Below, piece after piece: positions 31,636 to 39,834 of a DNA stretch of 43,213 bases; the stretch's first letter is position 1, and every line of letters starts with the position of its first letter. The DNA is from JBDTNK01 sp039933775. Lineage in GTDB: Bacteria; Chloroflexota; Limnocylindria; QHBO01. The stretch covers positions 1 through 43,213 of the forward strand of contig JBDTNK010000013.1 of the NCBI GenBank assembly GCA_039933775.1, given 5' to 3'. The notes under the pieces were generated by a model that saw nothing but the letters and a program-made list of their open reading frames with translations, searched no databases and was not told the origin of the DNA. Both the position numbers and the translations under genes were made by a program.

Positions 31636-33260
31636 ACAGCGGCCTGCACCCTGAAGAGCTGATCAGCGCGTCGGTCACCGGCGACCTGACCGATGTCGAG
31701 CGCATCGAGCTGGACCGGCACCTGGCGAACTGCGCGCGTTGCCGAGAGCAGCTCGCCGCGATGACGGCGGATCGCCAGCTCCTGGCCGGCTTGCGGCGCG
31801 AGTCGGCGCCGCGCGACCTCGGGGCGCGGGTGCGCACCGGCGTGCCGTCCAGCCGCGCCGCACGACCCGGCTGGTGGCGCCCGTCGAGCCTGCTCGCCGG
31901 CGCGCTCAGCATCGTGGCCGTCGGGGCGCTCGGTGGCATCGCCGTCGCGAGCGGATGGTTCGCGCCGCCGCAGGTCGCCACCACGCCGTCCGCGACGCCA
32001 AGCGTCCAGGCCACCGCCACCGTCGCGCCCTCGGGCAGTGGCGCGGCAAGCGCCACGCCGAGCTTGTCGCCTTCGCCTTCGGCTTCGCCCGCGCCGCTGG
32101 CCGGGACGATCGGCCATGGCTACATCAACTACCTCGAGATGTCCGGGCAGCCGGGCAGCCTGGTGACCGAGTTGGGCACGTACGACGCGGAGCGCGAGCT
32201 GTCGCAGACACAGGCCGCCGATTTCGGCGATGCCAGTGGCCCACCGGTGGTCATCTCGCTCAGCCCGGACTACCGATGGATCGTGTACCAGACCCAGGTC
32301 GGCCAGAAGGGCACCAACGCGGTGTGGGCCTACAACCTTGGGGCGGCCAAGACGATCGAGCTCGGTGAGACCGAGGGATCGGCCTTCGGACGTCGCATGA
32401 GCTGGTCGAGCGACGGCCGTTTCCTTGCCTTCACCCTGGTCGACGTGGAGAACGCCGACGGACCGGACGCGGCGATCTTCGACACAGACTCCGAGGAGGT
32501 CCGGGTGCTGACCGAATCAGACGACATCTACGCCGGCAGCTTCGACGGCGAGCGCCTCTGGATCAGCCGCGCCGCGGCGTCACCGACGAGCTACCTCGTG
32601 CCGCTCGACGCTGACCTGGGCGATCTCGATGCGGCGGCCATCGCCAGCGCCCCCGACGTCTTCCTGCCCCTCATCTCGCCGAATGGCGAGCGGGTCATCA
32701 GCTGGAGCGGCGGGATGCAGCCCGCCGAACCAGGCTGGCGCATCGCGACTGCGGGCATGCTGTACGTCGCCACCTACAGCGGCACGATCGATCTGGGCGC
32801 GGCTCGACCGGTCTTCGCGGACCTCGAACCGCTGGACCAGGACGCGCTCGTGTCGGCGAACGTCAGCTGGTCGTTCGATTCGGACTGGTTCGCCGTCTGG
32901 AACGCGACGTGGGAGGGCCAGCCTCATGGCACCGACGAGCGGCCCTACCCAGCGCCCGATCGTGTCTACGTCGCACAGGCCAGCGATCAGCAGCTCATCG
33001 CCGAGGGCAGCGCGGTCGGGCCGACCGGCGCCATCGTCGACGTCACGTACGTGGACCTGCGCGAGAGCCCCTTCAACAGCGATCTGCCGACCATCGCGGT
33101 CACGGTCCAGCTCGACGCGGGCAGCGAGGGCGGGCAGTCCGCAGCGACTGCCAAGGTGCACCTGGCTCCGGCCGGCGGCACCGATGCGGTCCTGCCGGAG
33201 ATCGGCGATGGCACCACCTGGGCCGGCCCGGTCTTCTACGTGCCGCAGGGCGACGAATAG
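31632..33260 (+). CDS. Membrane anti-sigma factor with zinc-finger domain and large extracellular beta-propeller-like domain
   Basis: 542 residues. Residues 1-60 are a ZAS/zf-HC2 anti-sigma domain with HLANCARC (HxxxCxxC). A transmembrane helix is at about 81-103 (LLAGALSIVAVGALGGIAVA). A Pro/Ser/Thr/Ala-rich linker follows to about 155, then an extracytoplasmic part with repeated SPDYRWIVYQ, SSDGRFLAFT and SPNGERVISWS blades, WD40/TolB-like. It would hold the cognate sigma factor at the membrane and release it on an envelope signal. Overlaps the sigma gene by 4 nt. Confidence 0.88.
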   Translation: MNSGLHPEELISASVTGDLTDVERIELDRHLANCARCREQLAAMTADRQLLAGLRRESAPRDLGARVRTGVPSSRAARPGWWRPSSLLAGALSIVAVGALGGIAVASGWFAPPQVATTPSATPSVQATATVAPSGSGAASATPSLSPSPSASPAPLAGTIGHGYINYLEMSGQPGSLVTELGTYDAERELSQTQAADFGDASGPPVVISLSPDYRWIVYQTQVGQKGTNAVWAYNLGAAKTIELGETEGSAFGRRMSWSSDGRFLAFTLVDVENADGPDAAIFDTDSEEVRVLTESDDIYAGSFDGERLWISRAAASPTSYLVPLDADLGDLDAAAIASAPDVFLPLISPNGERVISWSGGMQPAEPGWRIATAGMLYVATYSGTIDLGAARPVFADLEPLDQDALVSANVSWSFDSDWFAVWNATWEGQPHGTDERPYPAPDRVYVAQASDQQLIAEGSAVGPTGAIVDVTYVDLRESPFNSDLPTIAVTVQLDAGSEGGQSAATAKVHLAPAGGTDAVLPEIGDGTTWAGPVFYVPQGDE

Positions 33261-33278
33261 CCGAGGCCATCGGTCGCC

Positions 33279-33284
33279 TATACT
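33279..33284 (+). promoter_or_regulatory. pyr operon -10 box
   Basis: TATACT; predicted start near 33291, directly before the PyrR-binding loop. No clear -35. Confidence 0.5.
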
Positions 33285-33297
33285 CATCGGCGATCCC

Positions 33298-33328
33298 TTT
33301 AACGCGGTCCTGCGAGGCCGCCAAGGAG
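33298..33328 (+). promoter_or_regulatory. PyrR-binding RNA loop with adjoining ribosome-binding site
   Basis: GCGGTCCTGCGAGGCCGC (33304-33321) fits the PyrR consensus ARUCCNGNGAGGYU in the core TCCxGxGAGGC, with the outermost A-U pair replaced by G-C. Immediately after it AAGGAG (33323-33328) is a strong Shine-Dalgarno. PyrR plus UMP would be expected to mask this site and reduce translation, as described for mycobacterial PyrR. Confidence 0.75.
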
Positions 33329-33333
33329 CCTGC

Positions 33334-33411
33334 ATGAGCCGCCCCTTTCCGAGATATGAGCACGCCATCGGTCCTGGCCCGATGGCGTCGTGCCGTCCGG
33401 ACCGATGCTGA
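33334..33411 (+). CDS. pyr leader peptide ORF, 25 residues, overlapping pyrR
   Basis: ATG 33334 lies 5 nt after AAGGAG. It encodes MSRPFPRYEHAIGPG... ending CRPDRC and stops at TGA 33409-33411, inside the first codons of pyrR (ATG 33405). An 8-bp hairpin (GCCATCGG 33364-33371, CCGATGGC 33379-33386) lies within it. pyrR has no Shine-Dalgarno of its own, so translation of pyrR probably depends on ribosomes ending this ORF. Confidence 0.55.
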   Translation: MSRPFPRYEHAIGPGPMASCRPDRC

Positions 33412-33965
33412 CCGTCGACCGGCGCGTCCTGGAGCCTGAGGAGATCCGCCGTGCGCTGACGCGCGTCGCGCACGAGATCGTCGAGCGCAACGGCGGGACC
33501 GATGACATCGTCCTGGTCGGGATCCGCAGCCGCGGCGTGCCGCTGGCGCGGCGGCTCGCAGACCTCATCGAGGAGCACGAGGGCGACGGCCTGCCGGTCG
33601 GCTCGCTCGACATCACCTTCTACCGCGACGACCTGACCAAACTGGCTCACGCACCGATCGTCAAGCGCAGCGAGATCGGCACGGTGGTGAACGGCAAGAC
33701 GGTGGTGCTGGTGGACGACGTGCTCTACACCGGACGCACGGTGCGCGCCGCGCTCGACGCGTTGACCGACCACGGCCGCCCGCGCGCCGTTCGGCTGGCG
33801 GTGCTGGTCGACCGTGGCCATCGCGAGCTGCCGATCCGCGCCGACCATGTCGGGAAGAACCTGCCAACGAGCCGTGGCGAGGTCGTCCACGTGCGGCTGA
33901 CCGAGATCGACGGGACCGACGAGGTCGTGATCGGGCACGGCGACGAAGCGCTCGACCTGCCATGA
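33405..33965 (+). CDS. pyrR: PyrR pyrimidine operon regulator / uracil phosphoribosyltransferase
   Basis: 186 residues. Phosphoribosyltransferase PRPP loop VVLVDDVLYTGRTVRAALDAL, the PyrR-type IRSRGVPLARRL, DITFYRDDL, and RGHRELPIRADHVGKNLPTS, all characteristic of PyrR. RNA-binding repressor of pyr genes with UMP as corepressor. ATG 33405 lacks an SD and overlaps the leader ORF; the stop overlaps pyrB by 4 nt. Confidence 0.95.
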   Translation: MLTVDRRVLEPEEIRRALTRVAHEIVERNGGTDDIVLVGIRSRGVPLARRLADLIEEHEGDGLPVGSLDITFYRDDLTKLAHAPIVKRSEIGTVVNGKTVVLVDDVLYTGRTVRAALDALTDHGRPRAVRLAVLVDRGHRELPIRADHVGKNLPTSRGEVVHVRLTEIDGTDEVVIGHGDEALDLP

Positions 33966-34900
33966 CCCTGGCCGCGATCGCTCCGCCACCCGCAGCGACG
34001 CGCCGTCACCTCCTTGACGTCGACGGGCTGTCGCGCGCCGAGCTCGAGGCGCACCTCGATCTCGCCGCCGAGCTGCGCGAGCGGCGCGCGCGCGGCGAGC
34101 GGCTCGGCGGCCTGGCCGGCCAGGCGGTGGGCATGGCCTTCCTGGAGCCGTCGACGCGAACGCGGGTCAGCTTCGAGCTGGCGGCGCGGGCGCTGGGCGC
34201 CGACGTCATCGACCTGTCGGCGTCGGGCAGCAGCGTGGCCAAGGGCGAGTCGCTGGTCGACACGCTGCGCACGCTCGAGCGCACCGGGATCGAGACCGTC
34301 GTCCTACGGCACGCATCGTCCGGCGCGCCCTATCTCGCGGCGCGGACGACCGGTCTGCGCATCGTGAATGCCGGTGATGGCACGCACGCACACCCCACGC
34401 AGGCACTCCTGGACGTGCTGACCCTGCGCGACGTGCTGGGCGGACTTGAGGGCGCGCGGATCGCGATCGTCGGGGACCTGGTGCATTCCCGCGTCGCGCG
34501 CTCGGAGCTGCATGCGCTCGTGACGCTTGGCGCGCGGGTACGTGTCGGCGGCCCGCCGGCCATGGTCGCGGGCTTCGGGGCGTGGCCCGGGATCGAGGTC
34601 GCGCGGTCGCTCGAGGCGGCGCTCGAGGGCGCGGACGCGGTCATGACCCTGCGCATCCAGCTCGAGCGCGCGGCCGGTGGCGCCGTGCCGTCGCTGGCCG
34701 AGTACGCGCGCACGTGGGGCCTGACCACCGAGCGCATGGCCATGGCGCGGCGCGGGGCGCCGGTGCTGCACCCGGGGCCGACGAACGAGGGCGTGGAGAT
34801 CAGCGCCGAGCTGGCCTCGAGCCCGCGCAGCCTCATCGGGCGCCAGGTCGAAAACGGCGTGGCGGCCAGGATGGCGGTGCTGGCGCTGCTGTCGGCATGA
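33962..34900 (+). CDS. pyrB: Aspartate carbamoyltransferase catalytic chain
   Basis: 312 residues. Carbamoyl-phosphate loop FLEPSTRTRVSFE, SVAKGESLVDTLRTL, and aspartate-side HAHPTQALLDVLTLRD. It makes carbamoyl-aspartate in pyrimidine synthesis. No regulatory pyrI chain is nearby. Coupled by ATGA overlaps to pyrR and pyrC. Confidence 0.96.
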   Translation: MTLAAIAPPPAATRRHLLDVDGLSRAELEAHLDLAAELRERRARGERLGGLAGQAVGMAFLEPSTRTRVSFELAARALGADVIDLSASGSSVAKGESLVDTLRTLERTGIETVVLRHASSGAPYLAARTTGLRIVNAGDGTHAHPTQALLDVLTLRDVLGGLEGARIAIVGDLVHSRVARSELHALVTLGARVRVGGPPAMVAGFGAWPGIEVARSLEAALEGADAVMTLRIQLERAAGGAVPSLAEYARTWGLTTERMAMARRGAPVLHPGPTNEGVEISAELASSPRSLIGRQVENGVAARMAVLALLSA

Positions 34901-36276
34901 CCGACGGCCTCGGACGCTTTGGATCGATCGCCGACGAGCCGGCGTCGCTGCTGCTGCGGGGCGCACGCGTCGTGGATCCGACAACCGGGCGCGACGAGGT
35001 CGGCGACGTGGCGATCGACGGCGGGGTCGTGGTCGCCGTGCTGCGCGACGGCGCGCGGATCATCGACGCGACCGGCTGGGTCGTGGCCCCGGCCTTCTGC
35101 GACCTGCACGCTCACCTGCGACAGCCGGGCGGCGAGGAGGCCGAGGACGTGGCCAGCGGCACCCGCGCGGCGGCGCACAGTGGCTACGCGACGGTGTGTG
35201 CCATGCCGAACACCGATCCGCCGCTGGACACGCCCGCACAGGTGGCCGCGGTACTGGCCGCGGGTGCCGGGGCAGCGAGCCGGGTCCGGGTCGTCGGCGC
35301 GGCGACGCGGGGTCGCTCCGGCGCGATGCTCGCCGACCTGGCGGCGCTGCACGATGCCGGCGTGGTGGCGGTCAGCGACGACGGCGCGGCAATCCGGAGC
35401 GCTCGCCTGGCGCGCAGCCTGCTCGCCTACCTTGCGCCGCTGGGGCTGGCGCTGTTCGAGCATGCCGAGGATGCGACGCTCGCCGCCGGGACGCTCCTGC
35501 GCGGCGGCCCCACCGCCACGCGGCTCGGGCTTCCGGCCTGGCCGGTGAGCGCCGAGGTGACGATCGTCGAACGCGACATCGCGCTGGCCGAAGAGACAGG
35601 CGCGCGGCTGCACCTCACGCACCTGTCCAGCGCCGCGGGGCTCGACGCCGTGCGACGCGCGAAGGAACGCGGGCTGCCGGTGACCTGCGACGTGACGCCG
35701 CATCACCTGGCGCTCGCCGACACGTGGGCCGCCGGTGAGCGTCGCTGGGCGTGGGAGCAGGACCCCGAGGCGACCGATGCCCCGCCGGTCGACGCAGAGC
35801 TGGCCTACGACGCGAACCTGCGCGTCAACCCACCGCTGGCCTCGGTGCGCGACGCGCAGGCGCTGCTCGACGGGCTCGCCGACGGGACGATCGACGCCAT
35901 CGCGACCGACCACGCGCCGCATCCGCCGCAGCGCAAGCTGGTGCCGTGGGACGAGGCGGCGCCGGGGATGATCGGACTCGAGACGGCGCTCGGCATCGGG
36001 CTGGCCGCGGTCGCCGCCGGCAGGCTGCGATTGCCCGCGCTGCTGGCGGCGCTCGGCGATCGGCCGGCGCGGATCATCGGCGAGTCGCGCTCGCTGGCCA
36101 TCGGCCAACCCGCCGACCTCGTGGCCTTCGATCCCGGCGCGAGCTGGCGCGTCGAGCGTGCCAGCCTGACGTCACGCAGCGTCAACACGCCGCTGCTGGG
36201 TCGCGAGCTGCGCGGCGTCGTGCGCCTGACCGTGGTGGGCGGTCGCGTGACGTACGACGCGACAGCGGGAGGCTGA
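34897..36276 (+). CDS. pyrC: Dihydroorotase
   Basis: 459 residues, multifunctional-type amidohydrolase. Metal motif DLHAHLRQPGGEEAED (canonical DxHxHxRxPG), MPNTDPP, then LTHLSSAAGLDAVRRAK, TCDVTPHHLAL and ATDHAPHP. It closes carbamoyl-aspartate to dihydroorotate. The ATG at 34897 overlaps the pyrB stop. Confidence 0.96.
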   Translation: MTDGLGRFGSIADEPASLLLRGARVVDPTTGRDEVGDVAIDGGVVVAVLRDGARIIDATGWVVAPAFCDLHAHLRQPGGEEAEDVASGTRAAAHSGYATVCAMPNTDPPLDTPAQVAAVLAAGAGAASRVRVVGAATRGRSGAMLADLAALHDAGVVAVSDDGAAIRSARLARSLLAYLAPLGLALFEHAEDATLAAGTLLRGGPTATRLGLPAWPVSAEVTIVERDIALAEETGARLHLTHLSSAAGLDAVRRAKERGLPVTCDVTPHHLALADTWAAGERRWAWEQDPEATDAPPVDAELAYDANLRVNPPLASVRDAQALLDGLADGTIDAIATDHAPHPPQRKLVPWDEAAPGMIGLETALGIGLAAVAAGRLRLPALLAALGDRPARIIGESRSLAIGQPADLVAFDPGASWRVERASLTSRSVNTPLLGRELRGVVRLTVVGGRVTYDATAGG

Positions 36277-36346
36277 GCCGTGGGCGGCATCGGTCTGAAT
36301 ATGGGACCATCCGTGGCGCCAGCTGACCGCCCGACATGAGACATGC

Positions 36347-36664
36347 ATGACCTTCCGCACCAACGAGGAGCTCGACCCCAACGAGGGGCCAGGCTTCGGA
36401 TGCTTCATCTGGCAGGCGGTCCTGTTCGCCATCATCCTGTTCCTGATCCCGCTGGGGGTCTTCACCTTCGGGTGGCCGGTCTGGCTGCTGGCGATCCTGC
36501 TCTTCGTCGCGATGATCCTGCTCTTCTTCGTGAGCATGACCAGCGTCTTCCTGCTGCGCGTCTTCTTCGCGAAGCGCCGTGGTGGGCGCGGCCGTACCGT
36601 GGGCGTGACGAAACCGCCGACGCGCATAGTGACGACCGAACCGGAGGACAAGCCCGATGAGTGA
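36347..36664 (+). CDS. Small two-helix membrane protein of unknown function in the pyr cluster
   Basis: 105 residues. Acidic N-terminus (MTFRTNEELDPNEGP), two long hydrophobic segments at about 20-43 and 44-70, then a basic cytoplasmic-like tail (AKRRGGRGR) and acidic end. Not recognised. It lies 70 nt after pyrC and 6 nt before the next unknown gene, so it is probably part of the pyr transcript. Confidence 0.65.
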   Translation: MTFRTNEELDPNEGPGFGCFIWQAVLFAIILFLIPLGVFTFGWPVWLLAILLFVAMILLFFVSMTSVFLLRVFFAKRRGGRGRTVGVTKPPTRIVTTEPEDKPDE

Positions 36665-36670
36665 CGCCCA

Positions 36671-36997
36671 ATGCCGCTGATGGTCACCTTCTTCAACGTC
36701 CGCAAGGGCCGCGACACGATGTTCAAGCAGGGCATGCGACGCGTCTTCCCGTCGCAGGCGCGCAAGTACGAGAGCGACTACGGGATCCGCTTCGTCGGCT
36801 GGTTCAACGTGACCGAGGGCTCGGACTGGGACAATGTCATCATCCTGGACCTGCCGAACTACGGCGTCCTGGACAAGCTCTACGCCGATCAGGCCACGAA
36901 CCGCTTCGGGCATCGGGTGGCGGAGATGATCTTCGACCGCCAGCACACGATGTTCTTCCGCGAGCGGATGGGCCCCGATCTCATCTTCAAGCGCTGA
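36671..36997 (+). CDS. Conserved-looking protein of unknown function
   Basis: 108 residues. MPLMVTFFNVRKGRDTMFKQ, FVGWFNVTEGSDWDNVIILD and a C-terminal RQHTMFFRERMGPDLIF. The strand-helix-strand pattern, with Trp/Phe-rich strands, could be a ferredoxin-like dimeric alpha/beta barrel (NIPSNAP/EthD type), but I cannot name the family. Start ATG 36671. Confidence 0.6.
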   Translation: MPLMVTFFNVRKGRDTMFKQGMRRVFPSQARKYESDYGIRFVGWFNVTEGSDWDNVIILDLPNYGVLDKLYADQATNRFGHRVAEMIFDRQHTMFFRERMGPDLIFKR

Positions 36998-37003
36998 GGT
37001 TCG

Positions 37004-37855
37004 TTGGCCCGCATGTCGTCTCCCCGCATCTCCGCCCTGCGTGAGCTGGCCGCCGAGGCCGAGCTCGAACGACGCGATTTCCTGTACGAGGCCACCGAGC
37101 AGCTGCGCCGCTTCTTCGAGGCGAACCGCGAGCGGCTGCGCGAGATGGGCCCGGTGAAGCTCGTCGACGACGAGCAGGACTACCTGCTCTACCACCCGGT
37201 CGATGAGACGTTCACGACCCGGCTCACCTACCAGGATCCGGCCGACAGCGAGTGGTATGACCAGGAGCAGATCGTCGACTCGTTCAGCGAGATCGTGGAG
37301 CTCTACAACCCCGCCGACATCCTGGCCTGGTTCCTGGAGGCCGCGCGCGACCCGACCGAGCATCTCATCGCCGCGGACGAGCTGAAGGACGAGGAGAAGC
37401 TGGCCGACGACCAGCCCGACGCCGAGGCGGAGCCGCAGGGCGATGACTGGCAGCGCGACCTGAGCGATGAGCAGCGCGAGACGCTCGCCGTGCAGCGGCT
37501 CTGGCAGCTTGCCGACGCGTACCGCCACCAGATGCAGACGCAGCAGAAGCAGATCCTGCGCGAATTCGTCGCCAACGCGGAGGAGGTGCTGGCCGCCACC
37601 GGCGACCTGGCGCTGCTCGAGGAGGAGACCGATGTCCTCGTCCTGCGTGCCGACGGCCGCTTCGAGACCTCGCTCGACCTCTCGGACCTCGATCCCGGCG
37701 CGACGGTGAGCGGCGAGGCACATCGGCCCGGGCTGACCGTCGTCGAGGCGAAGCTGATCGCCGACTACTACGACCCGACCGATGTCCTGGGCTGGGTGAC
37801 CGAGACGCTCGCCGAACGCTATCCATCGGTCGATTTCAGCGCCGTCTACGAATAG
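37004..37855 (+). CDS. Acidic protein of unknown function with internal duplication
   Basis: 283 residues, very Glu/Asp-rich. An N-terminal coiled-coil-like part (about 8-45) precedes two related segments: residues about 52-112 (DYLLYHPVDETFTTRL ... VELYNPADILAWFLEA) and about 205-275 (DVLVLRADGRFETSLDL ... ADYYDPTDVLGWVTET). The middle is an acidic linker plus a helix rich in Gln. The TTG start at 37004 is preceded by GAGG with 5-nt spacing; ATG 37013 is the alternative. No known family seen. It ends 4 nt before pyrE. Confidence 0.65.
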   Translation: MARMSSPRISALRELAAEAELERRDFLYEATEQLRRFFEANRERLREMGPVKLVDDEQDYLLYHPVDETFTTRLTYQDPADSEWYDQEQIVDSFSEIVELYNPADILAWFLEAARDPTEHLIAADELKDEEKLADDQPDAEAEPQGDDWQRDLSDEQRETLAVQRLWQLADAYRHQMQTQQKQILREFVANAEEVLAATGDLALLEEETDVLVLRADGRFETSLDLSDLDPGATVSGEAHRPGLTVVEAKLIADYYDPTDVLGWVTETLAERYPSVDFSAVYE

Positions 37856-37859
37856 ACCG

Positions 37860-38492
37860 ATGCCTCCGGCCAGCCGCAACCCATCGGTGGTCTGTGCCTG
37901 GGAGTCCTTGTCCGTCGAGGAGCTCTTCGCCCAGTGCGGCGCGCTGCTCGACGGGCATTTCCTGCTGACTTCCGGGCGTCACGCGGCGCGCTACCTGGAA
38001 AAGTTCTTCGTCCTGCAGCATCCGGCCGCCGCGGTCGAGATCTGCCGCCGATTCGCCGCCGAGCTGGCTCGGTACGATCCGACGCTGGTGGTCGGGCCGA
38101 CGACGGGCGGCGTGCTCCTGGCGCACGAGACCGCGCGACAGCTGGAGGACCTGGCCGGCCACGGCGTGCGCGGCATCTTCGCCGAACGAGCCGACTCGGG
38201 CCGCGGGCGGGCACTGCGCCGCGGCTGGACTGTGGCCGCCGATGAGCGAGTCGTGCTGGTCGACGACATCCTGACCACCGGCGTCTCGCTGGTCGAGACG
38301 CTGGGCGCCGTGCGGGCGGCGGGCGTCGAGCCGCTCGCCGCGGCCGTGATCGTGGATCGTTCCACGGAGCCCGTGGAGCTGGGCGGCGTCCCGCTCATCT
38401 CGCTTGGGCGGATCGAGGTCCCGTCATGGCGCCCCGAGGATTGCCCGCTGTGCGCGTCTGGCACGCCGCTCCGCCAGCCGGGGTCGCACTGA
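37860..38492 (+). CDS. pyrE: Orotate phosphoribosyltransferase
   Basis: 210 residues. Core begins SVEELFAQCGALLDGHFLLTSGRHAARY, with VGPTTGGVLLAHETARQL and PRPP loop RVVLVDDILTTGVSLVETL. It makes OMP from orotate. ATG 37860 gives 16 extra residues compared with TTG 37908, which many homologues would favour; neither has a good ribosome site. The C-terminus contains CPLCASG, common in this subgroup. Last gene of the pyr cluster. Confidence 0.93.
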   Translation: MPPASRNPSVVCAWESLSVEELFAQCGALLDGHFLLTSGRHAARYLEKFFVLQHPAAAVEICRRFAAELARYDPTLVVGPTTGGVLLAHETARQLEDLAGHGVRGIFAERADSGRGRALRRGWTVAADERVVLVDDILTTGVSLVETLGAVRAAGVEPLAAAVIVDRSTEPVELGGVPLISLGRIEVPSWRPEDCPLCASGTPLRQPGSH

Positions 38493-38848
38493 ACAACGCC
38501 CGCGATGCGGCGCGATGCCGTGGCTGCATGCCGTGGCCAGCGTCCGGGGCCGTGGCTCCCGCACTTGGCCAGATGTTCACCAGCAGAGCCTGGGCCGAGG
38601 TCGCGGGCCCTGGACTCGGCCATATGCACACCAAGCGGGTGTCGTGGCCAAGTCCACAGCGGTATCTGAGCGTGGGGCGCGGGCGACGCCACGCGCCGAC
38701 TACGGCGCAGGATGCGGTGATGAGCATCTGGCCAAGTCCGTGGCCGCGACAAGCGCCGGGTGGCCGCGACAAGCACGGGCCGGCGGACGCGGGGAACCCG
38801 CGCCGGGCGGCGCGTCGAGCGTCCCGGCCCGCGTAGACCGCTGCCCGG
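38493..38848. repeat. Noncoding repeat cluster between convergent genes
   Basis: Four related copies of a motif near (G/C)ACTTGGCCAGATG-TCACC: two forward (38561-38581, 38612-38632) and two inverted (38637-38655, 38716-38739). The inner forward and inverted pair can form a hairpin. A 15-bp direct repeat GTGGCCGCGACAAGC follows at 38740-38754 and 38760-38774. No gene is seen. Confidence 0.7.
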
Positions 38849-39805
38849 CTACTCCACGCCCGGGCCGGAGGCCACGCCGCCGCCGGCACGATGCGCCGCC
38901 TCGGGATGCGGCACCGGCTCGTTCCAGGTGATCTGCGTCAGTCGCGCGGGCGGATACTCGCCGTCGGGCGGCACGATCTCGGCCTCCGCCTCGAGCGGAA
39001 TGCCGATGGGCGCCACGAAGTAGCGCCCCGCCAGCTGCCGCGCCTCTCGGTCCAGCGCGAAGCCCGCCTTGGCGCGATGGAAGGTGATGGTCAGGTCCGC
39101 CTCCACGACCGGCGTCGAGCGGGAACCACCGGTCAAATCGACGCGCGTCGGCGTATCGATCGCCAGCGTGCTGCAGCCACGCCCCGCAGCACGCGCATGC
39201 GTGCGAATCGCGTTGAGCAGGTCCACCGCGCTGCTGATCGGCTCGCGCAGCGGTCCCGACGCGCCGGAGCCGAGGAGCGCATCGACGAGCAGGGTCGCCG
39301 GGGAGAGCCGCGAACGCAGGCTGAGCAGCAGCTCCGGCGTGGGAGCGACGAAGAGCGAGAGGGAGCCGGCGCTGGCCATCGCCTGCAGCACCGTCCAGTT
39401 ATGAACCGCCGCGTGGCCGCCACCGTCTCCGGCGCCGATGCCGCTCGCGTCCCCCACGAAGACGGCCACCACGCGGCGCCCCGCGTTGGCGAGTCGGCGA
39501 GCGACGACGAATCCATCGCCGCCGTTGTTGCCCGGACCGCACAGGACGACGGTGAGCGGGGCATCGGTCAGGCGTCCACCCGGCCCGAGCACCGTCTCCT
39601 CCAGGCGCGCGAGCTCGACGAGCGCCAGCTCGGCGGCGGCGGCGCCGGCCGACTCCATCAGCGCGTCCTCGGACAGGCCGAGGCGCTGGGCCGCTTCATC
39701 GATCCGCTTCATCTCGTCGGCACCGATGAGCACCGGAACCGAGCGGGCGGGCTGCCCCGGTTGCGCAACGGGAGGCGGCGGCGATTCCGGCATGAGAGGC
39801 GACAT
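38849..39805 (-). CDS. nnrE: NAD(P)H-hydrate epimerase (YjeF N-terminal domain)
   Basis: 318 residues. ADEMKRIDEAAQRLGLSEDALMESAG and CGPGNNGGDGFVVARRLANAG are the YjeF_N hallmarks; LLVDALLGSGASGPLREP and AIDTPTRVDLTGG complete the active site (Asp). It converts R- to S-NAD(P)HX for repair. The partner dehydratase domain usually fused in bacteria is absent; only a Pro-rich tail follows. It lies 29 nt after the cytochrome c gene on the same strand. The N-terminus is Pro-rich (PESPPPPVAQPG). Confidence 0.87.
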   Translation of the reverse strand: MSPLMPESPPPPVAQPGQPARSVPVLIGADEMKRIDEAAQRLGLSEDALMESAGAAAAELALVELARLEETVLGPGGRLTDAPLTVVLCGPGNNGGDGFVVARRLANAGRRVVAVFVGDASGIGAGDGGGHAAVHNWTVLQAMASAGSLSLFVAPTPELLLSLRSRLSPATLLVDALLGSGASGPLREPISSAVDLLNAIRTHARAAGRGCSTLAIDTPTRVDLTGGSRSTPVVEADLTITFHRAKAGFALDREARQLAGRYFVAPIGIPLEAEAEIVPPDGEYPPARLTQITWNEPVPHPEAAHRAGGGVASGPGVE

Positions 39806-39834
39806 CGGGCCAGGGAAAGCCCCGGCCGGGAAGG

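Noticed and set aside
38493..38848. A CRISPR array
   Set aside because: Copies are in both orientations, spacing is irregular and there are no cas genes.
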